A stretch of DNA of 64,000 nucleotides. Origin: Rhodovarius lipocyclicus. Its GTDB lineage: Bacteria; Pseudomonadota; Alphaproteobacteria; Acetobacterales; Acetobacteraceae. The notes beneath the pieces were generated by a model, which saw only the letters and a list, made by a program, of their open reading frames with translations, did not search any database and was not told the DNA's origin. Location: positions 62,001 to 126,000 of the forward strand of contig NZ_JAAABL010000003.1 of NCBI RefSeq assembly GCF_009900765.1, in the 5' to 3' direction. The first letter of the stretch is position 1, and the number at the start of each line of letters is the position of its first letter. Position numbers and translations under genes: made by a program. Below are positions 9,151-17,920 of the stretch, piece after piece.

Positions 9151-11334
9151 TCAGATCCCTTCCATCAGCTTCGGCAGCGCGGATTCATGCGCGTCCGTCA
9201 GTTCAGCGACAGATATGGAACCAATCCGGTCCAGTTCCAAGCTCTCTCCGCCGGAAACCCCCAGCTTTTGCGCAGGCACGCCGGCGGCCTGGGCCTCGGC
9301 CAGCAGGGCGGCGGCATCCGGCACGGCCAGGATGTAGCGGGCCTGGTCCTCACCGAACCAGAAACCATGGTCGCCCGAGGCGCTGATGACGGCGCCGATG
9401 CCGGAGGCCATGGCCATCTCGGCCAGCGCCACCAGCAGCCCGCCATCGGACAGGTCGTGGCAGGCCAGGACCTTACCGGCCAGGATTTGGGCGCGGACGA
9501 AATCGCCATTGCGGCGCTCGGCGGCCAGGTCCACGGGCGGGGGCGGGCCGGCCTCCTGGCCCGCGATGTCGCGCAGCCAGATCGACTGCCCCAGATGCCC
9601 GGCGGTCGCGCCGATCAGCACCAGTTCGGCCTTGGCGGGCATGGACAGGCCCACGGCGTTCGCCAGATCCTCGATCACGCCCACGCCGCCGATGGCGGGG
9701 GTGGGCAGGATCGGCTGGCCCTCGGTCTCGTTGTACAGCGAGACGTTGCCGCTCACGACCGGGAAGTCCAGCGCGGTGCAGGCGGCGGCCATGCCGCGCA
9801 CGGCGGCGGCGAACTGGCCCATGATCCGCGGCTTCTCGGGGTTGCCGAAGTTCATGTTGTCCGTGATCGCCAGCGGCAGGGCGCCGGTCGCGGTGATGTT
9901 GCGCCATGCCTCGGCCACGGCCTGGGCACCGCCCGCCTCGGGGTCGGCCACCACATAGCGCGGGGTGCAGTCGGTGGTCATGGCCAGCGCGCGGCGCTTG
10001 CCTTCCACGCGCACCACGGCCGCGTCGGCCTGGCCGGGGCGCTTGCTGGTCTGGCCGCCCACCTGGGCGTCGTACTGATCCCAGATCCAGCGGCGGCTGC
10101 ACAGGTCGGGGCTGGCGACCAGCGTCTTCAGCGCCGGGATGATGCCCACGGGGTCGGCCACCGGGGGCAGCGGGGGCTGCTTGGGGGTTTCCTCGGTGGG
10201 GCGGTGGTACAGGGGCGCTTCGGATTCCAGCGGCGCCAGCAGAATGTCCGCCTCGATCTGGCCCTTGTGGCGGATCACGATGCGGCCGGTATCGGTCAGA
10301 TGGCCGATGACGGCGAAATCCAGCTCCCATTTGTGGAAGATCGCCTCGGCCACGGCCTCGCGGCCCGGCTTCAGGATCAGCAGCATGCGCTCCTGGCTCT
10401 CGGAGAGCATCATCTCATAGGCGGACATGCCTTCCTCGCGCTGGGGCACATCGTCCAGCACCAGTTCCACGCCCATGCCGCCCTTGCCCGCCATCTCGAC
10501 GCCCGAGGAGGTGAGGCCAGCGGCGCCCATGTCCTGGATCGCGACGATCGCATCGGTGGCCATCAGCTCCAGGCAGGCCTCGATCAGCAGCTTCTCGGCG
10601 AACGGGTCGCCGATCTGCACGGTCGGGCGCTTTTCCTCGCTGTCCTTGTCGAACTCGGCCGAGGACATGGTGGCACCATGGATGCCGTCGCGCCCGGTCT
10701 TGGAGCCGACATAGACCACCGGGTTGCCCACGCCGCTGGCGGCGGCGGTGAAGATGCGGTCGGCGGGGGCGATGCCCACCGTCATCGCGTTCACCAGCGG
10801 GTTGCCGTTATAGGCGGGGTGGAAGTTCACCTCGCCGCCCACGGTCGGCACGCCCACGCAATTGCCATAGCCGCCGATGCCGCGGACCACGCCATCCAGG
10901 ATGCGGCGGGTGCGGGGCAGCTTCGGGTCGCCGAAGCGCAGCGCGTTCAGGTTGGCCACCGGGCGGGCACCCATGGTGAACACATCGCGCAGGATGCCGC
11001 CCACGCCGGTCGCGGCACCCGAATAGGGCTCGATGAAGGACGGGTGGTTGTGGCTTTCCATCTTGAAGACGGCGGCCAGGCCTTCACCGATGTCGATCAC
11101 GCCCGCGTTCTCGCCCGGGCCCTGGATCACCCAGGGCGCCTTGGTCGGCAGCTGCTTCAGCCACACGCGGGAGGATTTGTAGGAGCAATGCTCCGACCAC
11201 ATGACGGAGAAGATGCCGAGCTCCGTCAGGGTCGGCTGGCGGCCCAGGATGGCGAGCGCGCGCTCGAACTCATCGGGCTTCAGGCCGAACTGGGCGGCAA
11301 GCTGGCTGGCGCGGTCGGCGGGCAAGAGTTCCAT
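9151..11334 (-). CDS. purL: Phosphoribosylformylglycinamidine synthase II
   Basis: Small-type PurL (727 residues) that converts FGAR, ATP and ammonia to FGAM in purine synthesis, with PurQ and PurS as partners encoded elsewhere. Seen: [10 protein letters not shown] with the active-site histidine, [28 protein letters not shown] and CHDLSDGGL. The ATG at 11334 (MELLPADR) has GGAG at a good distance and is preferred over the ATG at 11349. The antisense strand of this gene carries an unusually long open frame that is a GC-bias shadow. Confidence 0.97.
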   Translation of the reverse strand: MELLPADRASQLAAQFGLKPDEFERALAILGRQPTLTELGIFSVMWSEHCSYKSSRVWLKQLPTKAPWVIQGPGENAGVIDIGEGLAAVFKMESHNHPSFIEPYSGAATGVGGILRDVFTMGARPVANLNALRFGDPKLPRTRRILDGVVRGIGGYGNCVGVPTVGGEVNFHPAYNGNPLVNAMTVGIAPADRIFTAAASGVGNPVVYVGSKTGRDGIHGATMSSAEFDKDSEEKRPTVQIGDPFAEKLLIEACLELMATDAIVAIQDMGAAGLTSSGVEMAGKGGMGVELVLDDVPQREEGMSAYEMMLSESQERMLLILKPGREAVAEAIFHKWELDFAVIGHLTDTGRIVIRHKGQIEADILLAPLESEAPLYHRPTEETPKQPPLPPVADPVGIIPALKTLVASPDLCSRRWIWDQYDAQVGGQTSKRPGQADAAVVRVEGKRRALAMTTDCTPRYVVADPEAGGAQAVAEAWRNITATGALPLAITDNMNFGNPEKPRIMGQFAAAVRGMAAACTALDFPVVSGNVSLYNETEGQPILPTPAIGGVGVIEDLANAVGLSMPAKAELVLIGATAGHLGQSIWLRDIAGQEAGPPPPVDLAAERRNGDFVRAQILAGKVLACHDLSDGGLLVALAEMAMASGIGAVISASGDHGFWFGEDQARYILAVPDAAALLAEAQAAGVPAQKLGVSGGESLELDRIGSISVAELTDAHESALPKLMEGI

Positions 11335-11481
11335 GGGCGCTCCGGGCATTTACGGCAGGGGCCGGTTAGCAGAGTTTTCCGCGCCGCGAGAGGGGGTGGC
11401 GGCGCATGCCCCGCATGGGCACACGGCGTGGCAACGGACGTGGCAAGGATTTGTTATGCCTCGTGGCCAGAAGATGGGCGG

Positions 11482-11928
11482 ATGGGGGCCGAACTGCAAC
11501 TCATCCTGATCCTGCTGGCCTTCCTGGTGGGGGTGGCGCTGGTGGCCGACGCCCAGGTGCCGCTGGTGGATGCCCAGGGGCGCGTCATCACCCTGGCCGG
11601 CGGCGAGGAAGGCGACCGGCTGAGCGAAGTCGCCCGGCTGCGCATGCGCGTGAAGGCGCTGGAGGGCGAGGTGATGGAGCTGGAAGCCCTGTACCGCGCC
11701 GCCGCCCGCCAGCGCGACGCGGCGCGGGAGCGCAACCTGCAACTGGCAGGGCTGGCCCATGCCGGAACAGCGGTGAAGCAGATCAAGCACGCCTTCGCCT
11801 GGCGCTTCCACCCCGACCGCGTGCGCGGAACCCTGGTGGAAAAGCGCGTGAAGGCCGAGATCTTCACCGAATTCTGGGCCGAGATCGAACGCATCGAGCG
11901 CGGGGCCTATACTTCCACCACCACGTAA
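11482..11928 (+). CDS. Small membrane-anchored protein with J-domain-like HPD motif
   Basis: 148 residues in three parts. An N-terminal hydrophobic helix (about residues 6-22) is followed by a long charged helix predicted as coiled coil (about 45-90). The C-terminal segment contains FAWRFHPDRVRG, with HPD at 110-112 between two amphipathic helices. HPD is the DnaK-stimulating tripeptide of J-domains, and the flanks fit helices II and III, but helix I is not obvious. I infer a DnaJ-related co-chaperone tethered to the membrane. The 3' end overlaps the convergent Rieske gene by 22 bp. The start is the first ATG that gives the hydrophobic helix; its ribosome-binding site is weak. Confidence 0.7.
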   Translation: MGAELQLILILLAFLVGVALVADAQVPLVDAQGRVITLAGGEEGDRLSEVARLRMRVKALEGEVMELEALYRAAARQRDAARERNLQLAGLAHAGTAVKQIKHAFAWRFHPDRVRGTLVEKRVKAEIFTEFWAEIERIERGAYTSTTT

Positions 11929-12305
11929 TCGGCCTCGACACTCACGGGGAAGGTTTCGGCCTGCAGCGCCTCGCCCTTCTCCACGCAGGCGGGGAAGGCG
12001 CGCACCTTCATCCGCCGCGGGTCGAAGCGCGACCGGCCGGTGCGGATGTCGAATTCCCAGGCATGCCAGGGGCAGCGGATGATCTCGCCCTCGCGGCCAT
12101 AGCTGTATTCGCCAGGGCAGGGGCTCTCGACCAGGCCCATGGTGGGGCCCTTCGACAGCGGGCCGCCCTGATGCGGGCAGCGGTCGGCCAGGGCGAAGAA
12201 CTCGCCCTCCAGGTTGAACAGCACGATGCGGCGGCCATCCAACTCCACCAGTCGGCGGTCGCCGGGGGCGATCTCGGCCACGGGGGCCACGATGTGGCGG
12301 GCCAT
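11907..12305 (-). CDS. Rieske [2Fe-2S] protein
   Basis: 132-residue stand-alone Rieske ferredoxin-type protein. The cluster ligands are C43/H45 in CPHQG and C78/H81 in CPWHAWEF; the second box ends in the AWEF typical of oxygenase-type Rieske domains. No signal peptide is present, so it is cytoplasmic. The start shares one base with the stop of the upstream amidohydrolase (TGATG), making it the third gene of a coupled unit. It could feed electrons to an oxygenase encoded elsewhere, or be a partner of the amidohydrolases; neither is demonstrated. Confidence 0.92.
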   Translation of the reverse strand: MARHIVAPVAEIAPGDRRLVELDGRRIVLFNLEGEFFALADRCPHQGGPLSKGPTMGLVESPCPGEYSYGREGEIIRCPWHAWEFDIRTGRSRFDPRRMKVRAFPACVEKGEALQAETFPVSVEADYVVVEV

Positions 12306-13411
12306 CAGAAGCCGTACACCCGGCGGGCATTGGCGCCGAAGATGGCCGCGCGGTGCGCCTCAGGGATATGGGTGGGGATGGCGGTGCGCGGGTCGTCGAA
12401 ATCCCAGTGCGGATAGTCGCTGGCGTAGAGAATCCGGTCCCAGCCGATCCAGTCCATGCAATCGAGCAATTGTTCCGGGCGGGGCGGTTCCTCGATGGGC
12501 TGGGTGCTGACCCAGATGTGCTCGCGGATCTGTTCCGAGGGCAGGCGCTTCAGATGCGGCAATTCGTGGCGCAGGCTGGGGAAGTGCTTGTCCAGCCGCC
12601 ACGCCACACTGGGCAGCCAGCCGAAACCGCATTCGATCAGCACGATTTTCAGGCCGGGGAAGCGCTCCAGCGCGCCCTCCAGCACCAAGGAATTGACCAG
12701 GGACTGGCAGGAGGTCGCGTGCTCGCTCACTTCCTCGATATAGAAGCTGGGCCAGCCGCCATTGGTCATCGCCCAGCCGGAATAGCCGAAGGCGTGGATG
12801 CCGATGGGCAGGCCGACTTCCTGCGCTGCCTCGAAGATCGGCCAGTATTTCGGATTGCCCAGCGGGTGGCTGGTGCGGCTCATCAATAGCACCTGGCAGA
12901 AGCGCGGGTCGCCGCCGCGCAGGCGGATCTCGCGCGCCGAGGCCTCCGGGTCCTCATACGGCACGACGACGGAGGCGCGCAGCCGGTCGTCCCCGGCCAC
13001 CCAGCGGTGCAGCTGCCATTCATTCACCGCGAAGGCCATGGCGGCGGAAAAGGCGTTGTTCTGGTCGCCCTGGCCCGAGGGCTGCAACGGGTTCAGCACC
13101 CCCACATCCACCCCGTGGAAATCCAGGTGCTGGCGGGCCATGAAGGCCGGGTCGCTGGCGGGCACGCCGCCCTCCGGCGTCCAGGCATCCTTACGGCAGG
13201 CCAGCGGCATCGCCTTGAAATAGGGCGGGCCCTTGCTGAAGCCGTGGCGCGGCCGCATGCCATAGGTGTGCAGGCGGTCGCGCATCTCCTGGCTCAGCCA
13301 GGGGTCGTAGTCGTGCAGGGAGGTCGGGCGCGGATGGATGTCCACGTCGATCAAGCCTTGCGTGGCGGCGAGCGGCCGGCCGGGCGCGGCCTGGGGGCGG
13401 ATCACGTTCAT
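12305..13411 (-). CDS. Amidohydrolase-2 family metal-dependent hydrolase (paralog 2)
   Basis: 368-residue member of the amidohydrolase-2 family (COG2159), whose members include metal-dependent decarboxylases and hydrolases of aromatic or lactone substrates. It has IDVDIHPRP near the N-terminus as the first metal-binding motif, the histidine in IGIHAFGYSG, the LIECGFGWLP strand and the final aspartate in YASDYPHWDF. The start overlaps the upstream paralog by 4 bp (ATGA). The longer upstream open frame is a shadow of that paralog. Substrate unknown. Confidence 0.9.
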   Translation of the reverse strand: MNVIRPQAAPGRPLAATQGLIDVDIHPRPTSLHDYDPWLSQEMRDRLHTYGMRPRHGFSKGPPYFKAMPLACRKDAWTPEGGVPASDPAFMARQHLDFHGVDVGVLNPLQPSGQGDQNNAFSAAMAFAVNEWQLHRWVAGDDRLRASVVVPYEDPEASAREIRLRGGDPRFCQVLLMSRTSHPLGNPKYWPIFEAAQEVGLPIGIHAFGYSGWAMTNGGWPSFYIEEVSEHATSCQSLVNSLVLEGALERFPGLKIVLIECGFGWLPSVAWRLDKHFPSLRHELPHLKRLPSEQIREHIWVSTQPIEEPPRPEQLLDCMDWIGWDRILYASDYPHWDFDDPRTAIPTHIPEAHRAAIFGANARRVYGF

Positions 13412-14478
13412 GGCAGGGCCTCCTGCGACAGGCGGGAATAGGTGGCGCGGGCGTTCTCGATGCAGATCTTGCGGGCGAGGTCCGGCCCGATGCCGGGCGG
13501 CAGGCGGGGCGGGCCGTCGAACTGCCAGTGCGGCCAGTCGCTGGACCACAGCAGCATCTCGTCGCTGCCCAGATGGTCCATCAGGCGCTGCACCGTCTCG
13601 GCATCGTCGGGTGCGTCGAAGGGCTGGATGGAGAGGCGGACATTCTCGCGCACGATCTCCAGCGGCGAGCGTTGCAGCCAGGGCACCTCGAAGCGCACGC
13701 CCTTCCAGGTTTTCGACAAGCGCCACAGGAAGGCCGGCAGCCAGGACACGCCGCTTTCCAGCAGCACCACCTTCAGCGTCGGGAATTTCTGGAAGGTACC
13801 CTCGGTGATCAGAGACGCCAGGGTGGACTGGAAGGCCTGCTGGTTGGCCGCGTAATCCTCCGCGTACCAGCTGGGCCAGCCAAGCGAGGTGACCGGGTTG
13901 CGGTAGGTGCTGCCGGCATGGATGGCCAGCGGCAGGTCATGGCGCACCAGCGCCTCGAAGATCGGCCAGTTGTGGCGGCGGCCGAGCGGGGTTTCGCCCA
14001 TCACCAGCACCATGGCCTGCACGAAGCGCGGGTCGGGGGCCAGGCGCTCGATCTCGGCCACCGCGTGTTCGGGGTTGAACATGGGCAGCACGATGGAGGC
14101 CGCGAGGCGCGGGTCCCGGTCCAGCCATTCCGCGCGCGTCCAGTCGTTCAGCGCGGCGGTGAAGGCCTGGGCCATGTCCTCATTGAAGACGAGCTGCACG
14201 CCATACAACGGCGTGATGATGCCGCGCGCGATGCCCCAGGGGTCCAGCACCTGGTCGCGCAATTGCCCGATGGTGGCGGCGGGCGGGCCCGCGGCCGGGC
14301 GCCAATCGGCGCGCACGGTCTTGGGGGAGTTGGGTGGGAAGGCCTGGGTGTCGAAACCCTCCATGCCGCGCTGCGCGATCTGGTCGCGCCACAACGGGGG
14401 AAGGTAGGGCACCAGGGCCTGCAGCCCGGGCACCATCGGGTGCAGGTCGGCGTCTATCGCGCCTTGAAGCCAATTCAT
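13408..14478 (-). CDS. Amidohydrolase-2 family metal-dependent hydrolase (paralog 1)
   Basis: 356-residue amidohydrolase-2 family protein, clearly related to its downstream neighbour. It shows IDADLHPMVP, LAIHAGSTYRNP, LLESGVSWLPAFLWRL and WSSDWPHWQF at matching places, so a tandem duplication is likely. Divergence is substantial, suggesting two different steps or a heteromer. First gene of the coupled unit with paralog 2 and the Rieske protein. Metal-dependent decarboxylase (6-methylsalicylate or ACMS type) is one possibility; simple hydrolase is another. Confidence 0.9.
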   Translation of the reverse strand: MNWLQGAIDADLHPMVPGLQALVPYLPPLWRDQIAQRGMEGFDTQAFPPNSPKTVRADWRPAAGPPAATIGQLRDQVLDPWGIARGIITPLYGVQLVFNEDMAQAFTAALNDWTRAEWLDRDPRLAASIVLPMFNPEHAVAEIERLAPDPRFVQAMVLVMGETPLGRRHNWPIFEALVRHDLPLAIHAGSTYRNPVTSLGWPSWYAEDYAANQQAFQSTLASLITEGTFQKFPTLKVVLLESGVSWLPAFLWRLSKTWKGVRFEVPWLQRSPLEIVRENVRLSIQPFDAPDDAETVQRLMDHLGSDEMLLWSSDWPHWQFDGPPRLPPGIGPDLARKICIENARATYSRLSQEALP

Positions 14479-14534
14479 GGGTCACGTTCCTCTTGGCCCT
14501 GAGCTTGGCATGGGCGGAACGGGACGGAAAGAAC

Positions 14535-14834
14535 TTAGCCGCCGGTCAGCACCGTGGGGAAACCGGAGACGATGACACCGCCATGGCTGGTCATGTCACC
14601 GATGCGGGCGGCGGGCAGCTTTTCGATCAGCACCGTCATGGAGCCCTTCACGATCGGGTCCGGGATCAGGGGCACGCACATGGACAGGTCCGTGACGCGC
14701 GCCGCCGGCAGCTTGCCCACCAGCACCGTGACGGCGCAGGGCGGCGCGATGGGCCCGCCCACATGCGGCACGGGGCCCGAGAACATCAGGCAGACGTGCA
14801 TGTCCGTCACGCGCGCTTGGGGAGGGCCGGCCAT
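14535..14834 (-). CDS. PAAR-motif protein (type VI secretion spike tip type)
   Basis: 99-residue protein with three PAAR-type repeats: PQARVTDMHVC at the start, PAARVTDLSMC in the middle and PAARIGDMTSHGG near the end. These fold into the conical tip that sharpens VgrG spikes of type VI secretion or related contractile systems. It has no toxin or adaptor extension. No vgrG, hcp, tss or effector gene lies nearby, so this copy is an orphan. It may work with spike genes elsewhere. Confidence 0.9.
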   Translation of the reverse strand: MAGPPQARVTDMHVCLMFSGPVPHVGGPIAPPCAVTVLVGKLPAARVTDLSMCVPLIPDPIVKGSMTVLIEKLPAARIGDMTSHGGVIVSGFPTVLTGG

Positions 14835-14962
14835 GTCTCAGGGTCGCCTTTCCTGGCTGGGGAGGGGGCGGGAAGTCGGGGGTGCCCGCCGCCAGGATGA
14901 AGCATAGCGCCCTTGAAAGACAGGCGCATCGCCTGAAACGATGACCAGCCCTCGCCCTCCGG

Positions 14963-16147
14963 TCACAGCAGCGCGGGTTGCACCGCCATGCCGGGAACTC
15001 TGAACTGGCTGCAATCCAGCCCCTGCGTGCCGCCGCCCCGCCGCGCCAGGCCCAGGCTTTCCACCGAACGGGCGAAACGCTGGGCCAGCATGCCGGCATA
15101 GACGCCGGTGCCGGTCTGGCGGGTGTGGAAATCGCTCTGGTAGCTGGCGCCGCCGCGGGTGTCGCGGATCAGCGCCAGCACCTTGCGCGCGCGGTCGGGG
15201 AAATGGCGCTGCACCCATTCCTCGAAGATCTGCCGCAGTTCCAGCGGCAGGCGCAGCAGCACATAGCCCGCGCGCCGCGCCCCGGCATCGGCGCCGGCGG
15301 TCAGGATGCGCTCCAGCTCCATGTCATTGATCGCGGGGATCATGGGGGCGGCCAGCACGGCGGTGGGGATGCCCGCGCGGGACAGCTCGGCCAGCGCCGC
15401 CAGCCGCCGGACGGGGGAGGCCGCGCGGGGTTCCATCCTGCGTGCCAGCGTGCCGTCCAGCGTGGTGATGCTGATCGCCACCTGGGCCAGACCGCGCTCG
15501 GCCATGCGGGCCAGGATGTCCAGGTCCCGCAGCACGCCGGCGGATTTCGTCACCACCGTCACCGGGTGGTTGAAGCGCTCCAGCACCTCCAGCACCTCCC
15601 GCGTCAGGCGCAGGCGGCGCTCGACGGGCTGGTAGGGGTCGGTGTTGGCGCCGAGCGCCACCGGGCGGGCCGTGTAGCCGGGCTTGGACAGCTCCTTTTC
15701 CAGCAGCGCCGGCAGGTCCGGCTTGAACATCAGCTTGGTTTCGAAATCGAGGCCCGGGGAGAAGCCCAGATAGGCATGGCTGGGCCGGGCATAGCAGTAC
15801 ACGCAACCGTGCTCGCAGCCGCGATACGGGTTCAGCGACCGGTCGAAGCCGATATCCGGGCTGTCATTGTAGGTCAGCGCGGAGCGGGAGGTCTCGCGGA
15901 TCAGCGTGGTGGCCAGCGGCGGCAGGTCGGCCAGATCCTCGGCCAGGGTTTCCCAGCCATCGTCAAAGGGCTCGGCCACGGCGCTTTCGAAGCGGTTGGC
16001 CGGGTTGCTGATGGCGCCGCGCCCCTTGTGGAAGGCGCCGGGAACGGTGAAGCCGGTGCGGGACTGCGCGCCCGCCGCGTGCGGGGCGGCATGCGGCGGC
16101 ACGATGCGGCGCGGCGAGGGCTGACCCCAGAGAAGACCATCGGGCAT
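14963..16147 (-). CDS. SplB-like radical SAM protein (PA0069/Rv2578c family)
   Basis: 394-residue radical SAM protein of the COG1533 SplB-related group, sometimes labelled DNA repair photolyase. The [4Fe-4S] ligands are C111, C115 and C118 in YRGCEHGCVYCYA; VALGANTDPYQPVE is the family signature next to it. The biochemical reaction of this subfamily is not established. The ATG at 16147 has GGAG 8 bp upstream, and upstream Mets (16171, 16216) would place the operator sites inside the coding region. Two GTTC-N7-GTTC boxes flank the promoter, which implies SOS control and supports a DNA-damage role. Confidence 0.88.
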   Translation of the reverse strand: MPDGLLWGQPSPRRIVPPHAAPHAAGAQSRTGFTVPGAFHKGRGAISNPANRFESAVAEPFDDGWETLAEDLADLPPLATTLIRETSRSALTYNDSPDIGFDRSLNPYRGCEHGCVYCYARPSHAYLGFSPGLDFETKLMFKPDLPALLEKELSKPGYTARPVALGANTDPYQPVERRLRLTREVLEVLERFNHPVTVVTKSAGVLRDLDILARMAERGLAQVAISITTLDGTLARRMEPRAASPVRRLAALAELSRAGIPTAVLAAPMIPAINDMELERILTAGADAGARRAGYVLLRLPLELRQIFEEWVQRHFPDRARKVLALIRDTRGGASYQSDFHTRQTGTGVYAGMLAQRFARSVESLGLARRGGGTQGLDCSQFRVPGMAVQPALL

Positions 16148-16165
16148 GGAGGAAACTCCAACGCT

Positions 16166-16180
16166 GTTCATGTTCCGTTC
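16166..16180 (+). promoter_or_regulatory. LexA (SOS) box 1, at the predicted transcript start of the radical SAM gene
   Basis: GTTC-ATGTTCC-GTTC is an exact match to the alphaproteobacterial LexA consensus GTTC-N7-GTTC. It lies 19-33 bp upstream of the radical SAM start codon, just downstream of the candidate -10 element. Confidence 0.7.
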
Positions 16181-16187
16181 GCAGGCA

Positions 16188-16216
16188 CCATGCCCGCATA
16201 TGCAAGCGCCAGTCAA
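16188..16216 (-). promoter_or_regulatory. Candidate sigma-70 promoter of the radical SAM gene
   Basis: On the minus strand TTGACT (16216-16211) is followed after 17 bp by GCATGG (16193-16188). The -35 is a 5/6 match and the -10 is weak. LexA box 2 abuts the -35 and box 1 covers the expected transcript start, which is the layout of a tightly repressed SOS promoter. Confidence 0.5.
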
Positions 16217-16231
16217 GAACGAAAAATGAAC
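16217..16231 (-). promoter_or_regulatory. LexA (SOS) box 2, adjoining the -35 of the radical SAM gene
   Basis: On the minus strand this reads GTTC-ATTTTTC-GTTC, again an exact GTTC-N7-GTTC match with an AT-rich centre. Its centre is 51 bp from that of box 1, about five helical turns, so two LexA dimers could sit on the same face. It is 85 bp upstream of the divergent CoA-transferase gene. Confidence 0.7.
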
Positions 16232-16315
16232 ATGCGCGCTTCCTTGGTATCCCGGCCTCGCGCAAACGCAACAACCCGCCTACAGTCCCCGCAGTCCAAG
16301 ACAGGAGAACAGGGG

Positions 16316-17449
16316 ATGGAGCTGCCGCTCTCAGGGGTCCGTGTGATCGAGGTGGGTCAGGCGCTGGCCGGGCCTTTGGCCGGGGTCATCATGGCCGATA
16401 TGGGTGCCGACGTGATCAAGGTGGAAAAGCCCGAAGGCGACGACGCGCGCGCCTGGGGCCCGCCCTTCGGCCCGGATGGCGAGACCTCCCTCTATTTCTA
16501 CGGCCAGAACCGCTCCAAGCGCTCCGTCTCGCTGGACCTGAAGACGCCCGAAGGCATCGAGGCCCTGCACAAGCTGTGCGAGACGGCCGACATCCTGATC
16601 CACAACCTGCGCCCCGGCGTGATGGAGGAGATGGGCCTGAGCGCGGAGGAGATGGTCGCGCGCCATCCCCGCCTCGTTTACTGCACCATCTCCGGCTTCG
16701 GCTTCACGGGGCCCATGAAGATGAAGCCCGCCTTCGACCCCATCCTGCAGGCCTATGGCGGCATGATGAGCGTCACGGGCTATCCCGACGGGCCGCCCAG
16801 CCTGTGCGGCGCCTCGGTCAACGACAAGGCGACGGGGATGTTCACCGTGATCGGCGCGCTGGCCGCGCTGCGCCAGCGCGACCTGACGGGCAAGGGCGGC
16901 ATCGTCGATACCTCCCTGTTCGACACCGCGGCCTTCTGGGTGGAAGGACAGATCAACCAGTATCTGTATGACGGCCACATCACCCGCCGCCACGGCACGG
17001 GCGCGGCCGTGATCGTGCCCTACCAGGCTTTCCAGACCTCTGACCTGCCGCTGCTGCTGGCCGCCGCGAACGACCGGTTCTTCGCGCGCACCTGCCAGGT
17101 GCTGGGCCATCCGGAATGGGCACAGGATGAGCGCTTCCTGCGCGGGCGCGACCGCGTGCGCAACAAGGTGGAACTGATCCCGCTGATGCAGGAGGCCTTC
17201 TTCACCCGCAGCCGCCAGGAATGGCTGGATGCGCTGGGTGCGGCGGGCGTGCCGGTCTCTCCGGTGAACGACATCGCGGAGGTGGCGAATTCCGCCCAGA
17301 TGCAGGCCGTGGAGATGATCTGCGAACTGCCCGAGGGCGGGCCGAAGGTGCTGGGCCTGCCCATCCACTTCAACCGCCGCCGCCCGAAGCCGAACCGGCC
17401 CTCGCCGCGCATCGGCCAGCACAACCGGGAAATCCTGGGGAGAGATTGA
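16316..17449 (+). CDS. Class III CoA-transferase (CaiB/BaiF family)
   Basis: 377-residue family III CoA-transferase that moves CoA between carboxylic acids (formyl-CoA:oxalate, succinyl-CoA or carnitine type). It has the opening LSGVRVIEVGQALAGPLAG and GADVIKVEKPEGDDARAWGP, then LDLKTPEG. The catalytic aspartate is in IVDTSLFDTAAF, near residue 200. The start ATG has AGGAG about 10 bp upstream; the much longer open frame upstream is a shadow of the divergent radical SAM gene. The acyl substrate cannot be named. A strong hairpin follows the stop. Confidence 0.93.
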   Translation: MELPLSGVRVIEVGQALAGPLAGVIMADMGADVIKVEKPEGDDARAWGPPFGPDGETSLYFYGQNRSKRSVSLDLKTPEGIEALHKLCETADILIHNLRPGVMEEMGLSAEEMVARHPRLVYCTISGFGFTGPMKMKPAFDPILQAYGGMMSVTGYPDGPPSLCGASVNDKATGMFTVIGALAALRQRDLTGKGGIVDTSLFDTAAFWVEGQINQYLYDGHITRRHGTGAAVIVPYQAFQTSDLPLLLAAANDRFFARTCQVLGHPEWAQDERFLRGRDRVRNKVELIPLMQEAFFTRSRQEWLDALGAAGVPVSPVNDIAEVANSAQMQAVEMICELPEGGPKVLGLPIHFNRRRPKPNRPSPRIGQHNREILGRD

Positions 17450-17458
17450 AAAAGAAAA

Positions 17459-17486
17459 GGCCGAGGGGGCTCACACCCCCTCGGCC
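17459..17486. terminator. Strong intrinsic terminator between convergent genes
   Basis: An 11-bp perfect GC-rich stem (GGCCGAGGGGG with its complement) and a 6-base loop lie between the CoA-transferase and RidA stops. On the minus strand it is followed by TTTTCTTTTT, the form of a Rho-independent terminator for the ridA transcript. On the plus strand there is no T-run, but the stem alone may still stop the CoA-transferase transcript. Confidence 0.85.
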
Positions 17487-17512
17487 TACCGAACGATCGG
17501 TCTGACCGCGCC

Positions 17513-17863
17513 TTACTTGCAGGCGGTGATCATGATCTCGACCAGGTGCCGCGCGCTGGCCATGTTGGCCTCCACGCAGGCGCGGGCGGGCTGGGCGCCG
17601 GCCGGCAGCCAGTTCACCCACAGCTCGTTCATCGCGTCGCGGTCGCGGATGTCCTTCAGCCAGATCTGGGCGGACAGCAGGCGCGTCGTGTCCGTGCCGT
17701 GCTCCTCCAGGGCGGCGTCGATCTTCGCCAGGATCTCGGCGGTCTGGCCCTTCACATCCTTGCTCAGGTCATCGGCGGTGATGCCGGCCAGGAAGACGAA
17801 GCCATGATACTCCACGCTGGTGGAGAGGATCTGGTTGGTGCCGTTGCGCTTGATGTGGCTCAT
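17513..17863 (-). CDS. RidA/YjgF-family protein
   Basis: 116-residue RidA-family protein; members hydrolyse reactive enamine/imine intermediates or act in related degradation steps. It shows GFVFLAGITADD at the first strand, the motif AEILAKIDAALEEHG and the arginine-containing PARACVEAN, where the arginine binds the substrate carboxylate in active RidA enzymes. It is shorter than the 128 residues typical of RidA itself and belongs to a diverged branch. It lies 57 bp downstream of the Gfo/Idh/MocA gene on the same strand. Confidence 0.9.
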   Translation of the reverse strand: MSHIKRNGTNQILSTSVEYHGFVFLAGITADDLSKDVKGQTAEILAKIDAALEEHGTDTTRLLSAQIWLKDIRDRDAMNELWVNWLPAGAQPARACVEANMASARHLVEIMITACK

Positions 17864-17920
17864 CGGGGGTCCTTTCGGGTTTCCGGTGGGGAAGGGGGGT
17901 GCCTCTGTGCAGGCGTGGCG

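Noticed and set aside
8947-11928. A 993-codon open frame antisense to purL
   Set aside because: PurL is unmistakable on the other strand. The antisense frame has a repetitive Gly/His/Gln/Ala composition caused by GC bias; only its last 148 codons (from 11482) lie outside purL and form a real gene.
14535-14834. A type VI secretion gene cluster
   Set aside because: Only the PAAR protein is present; no Hcp, VgrG or Tss-like gene was found on either side.
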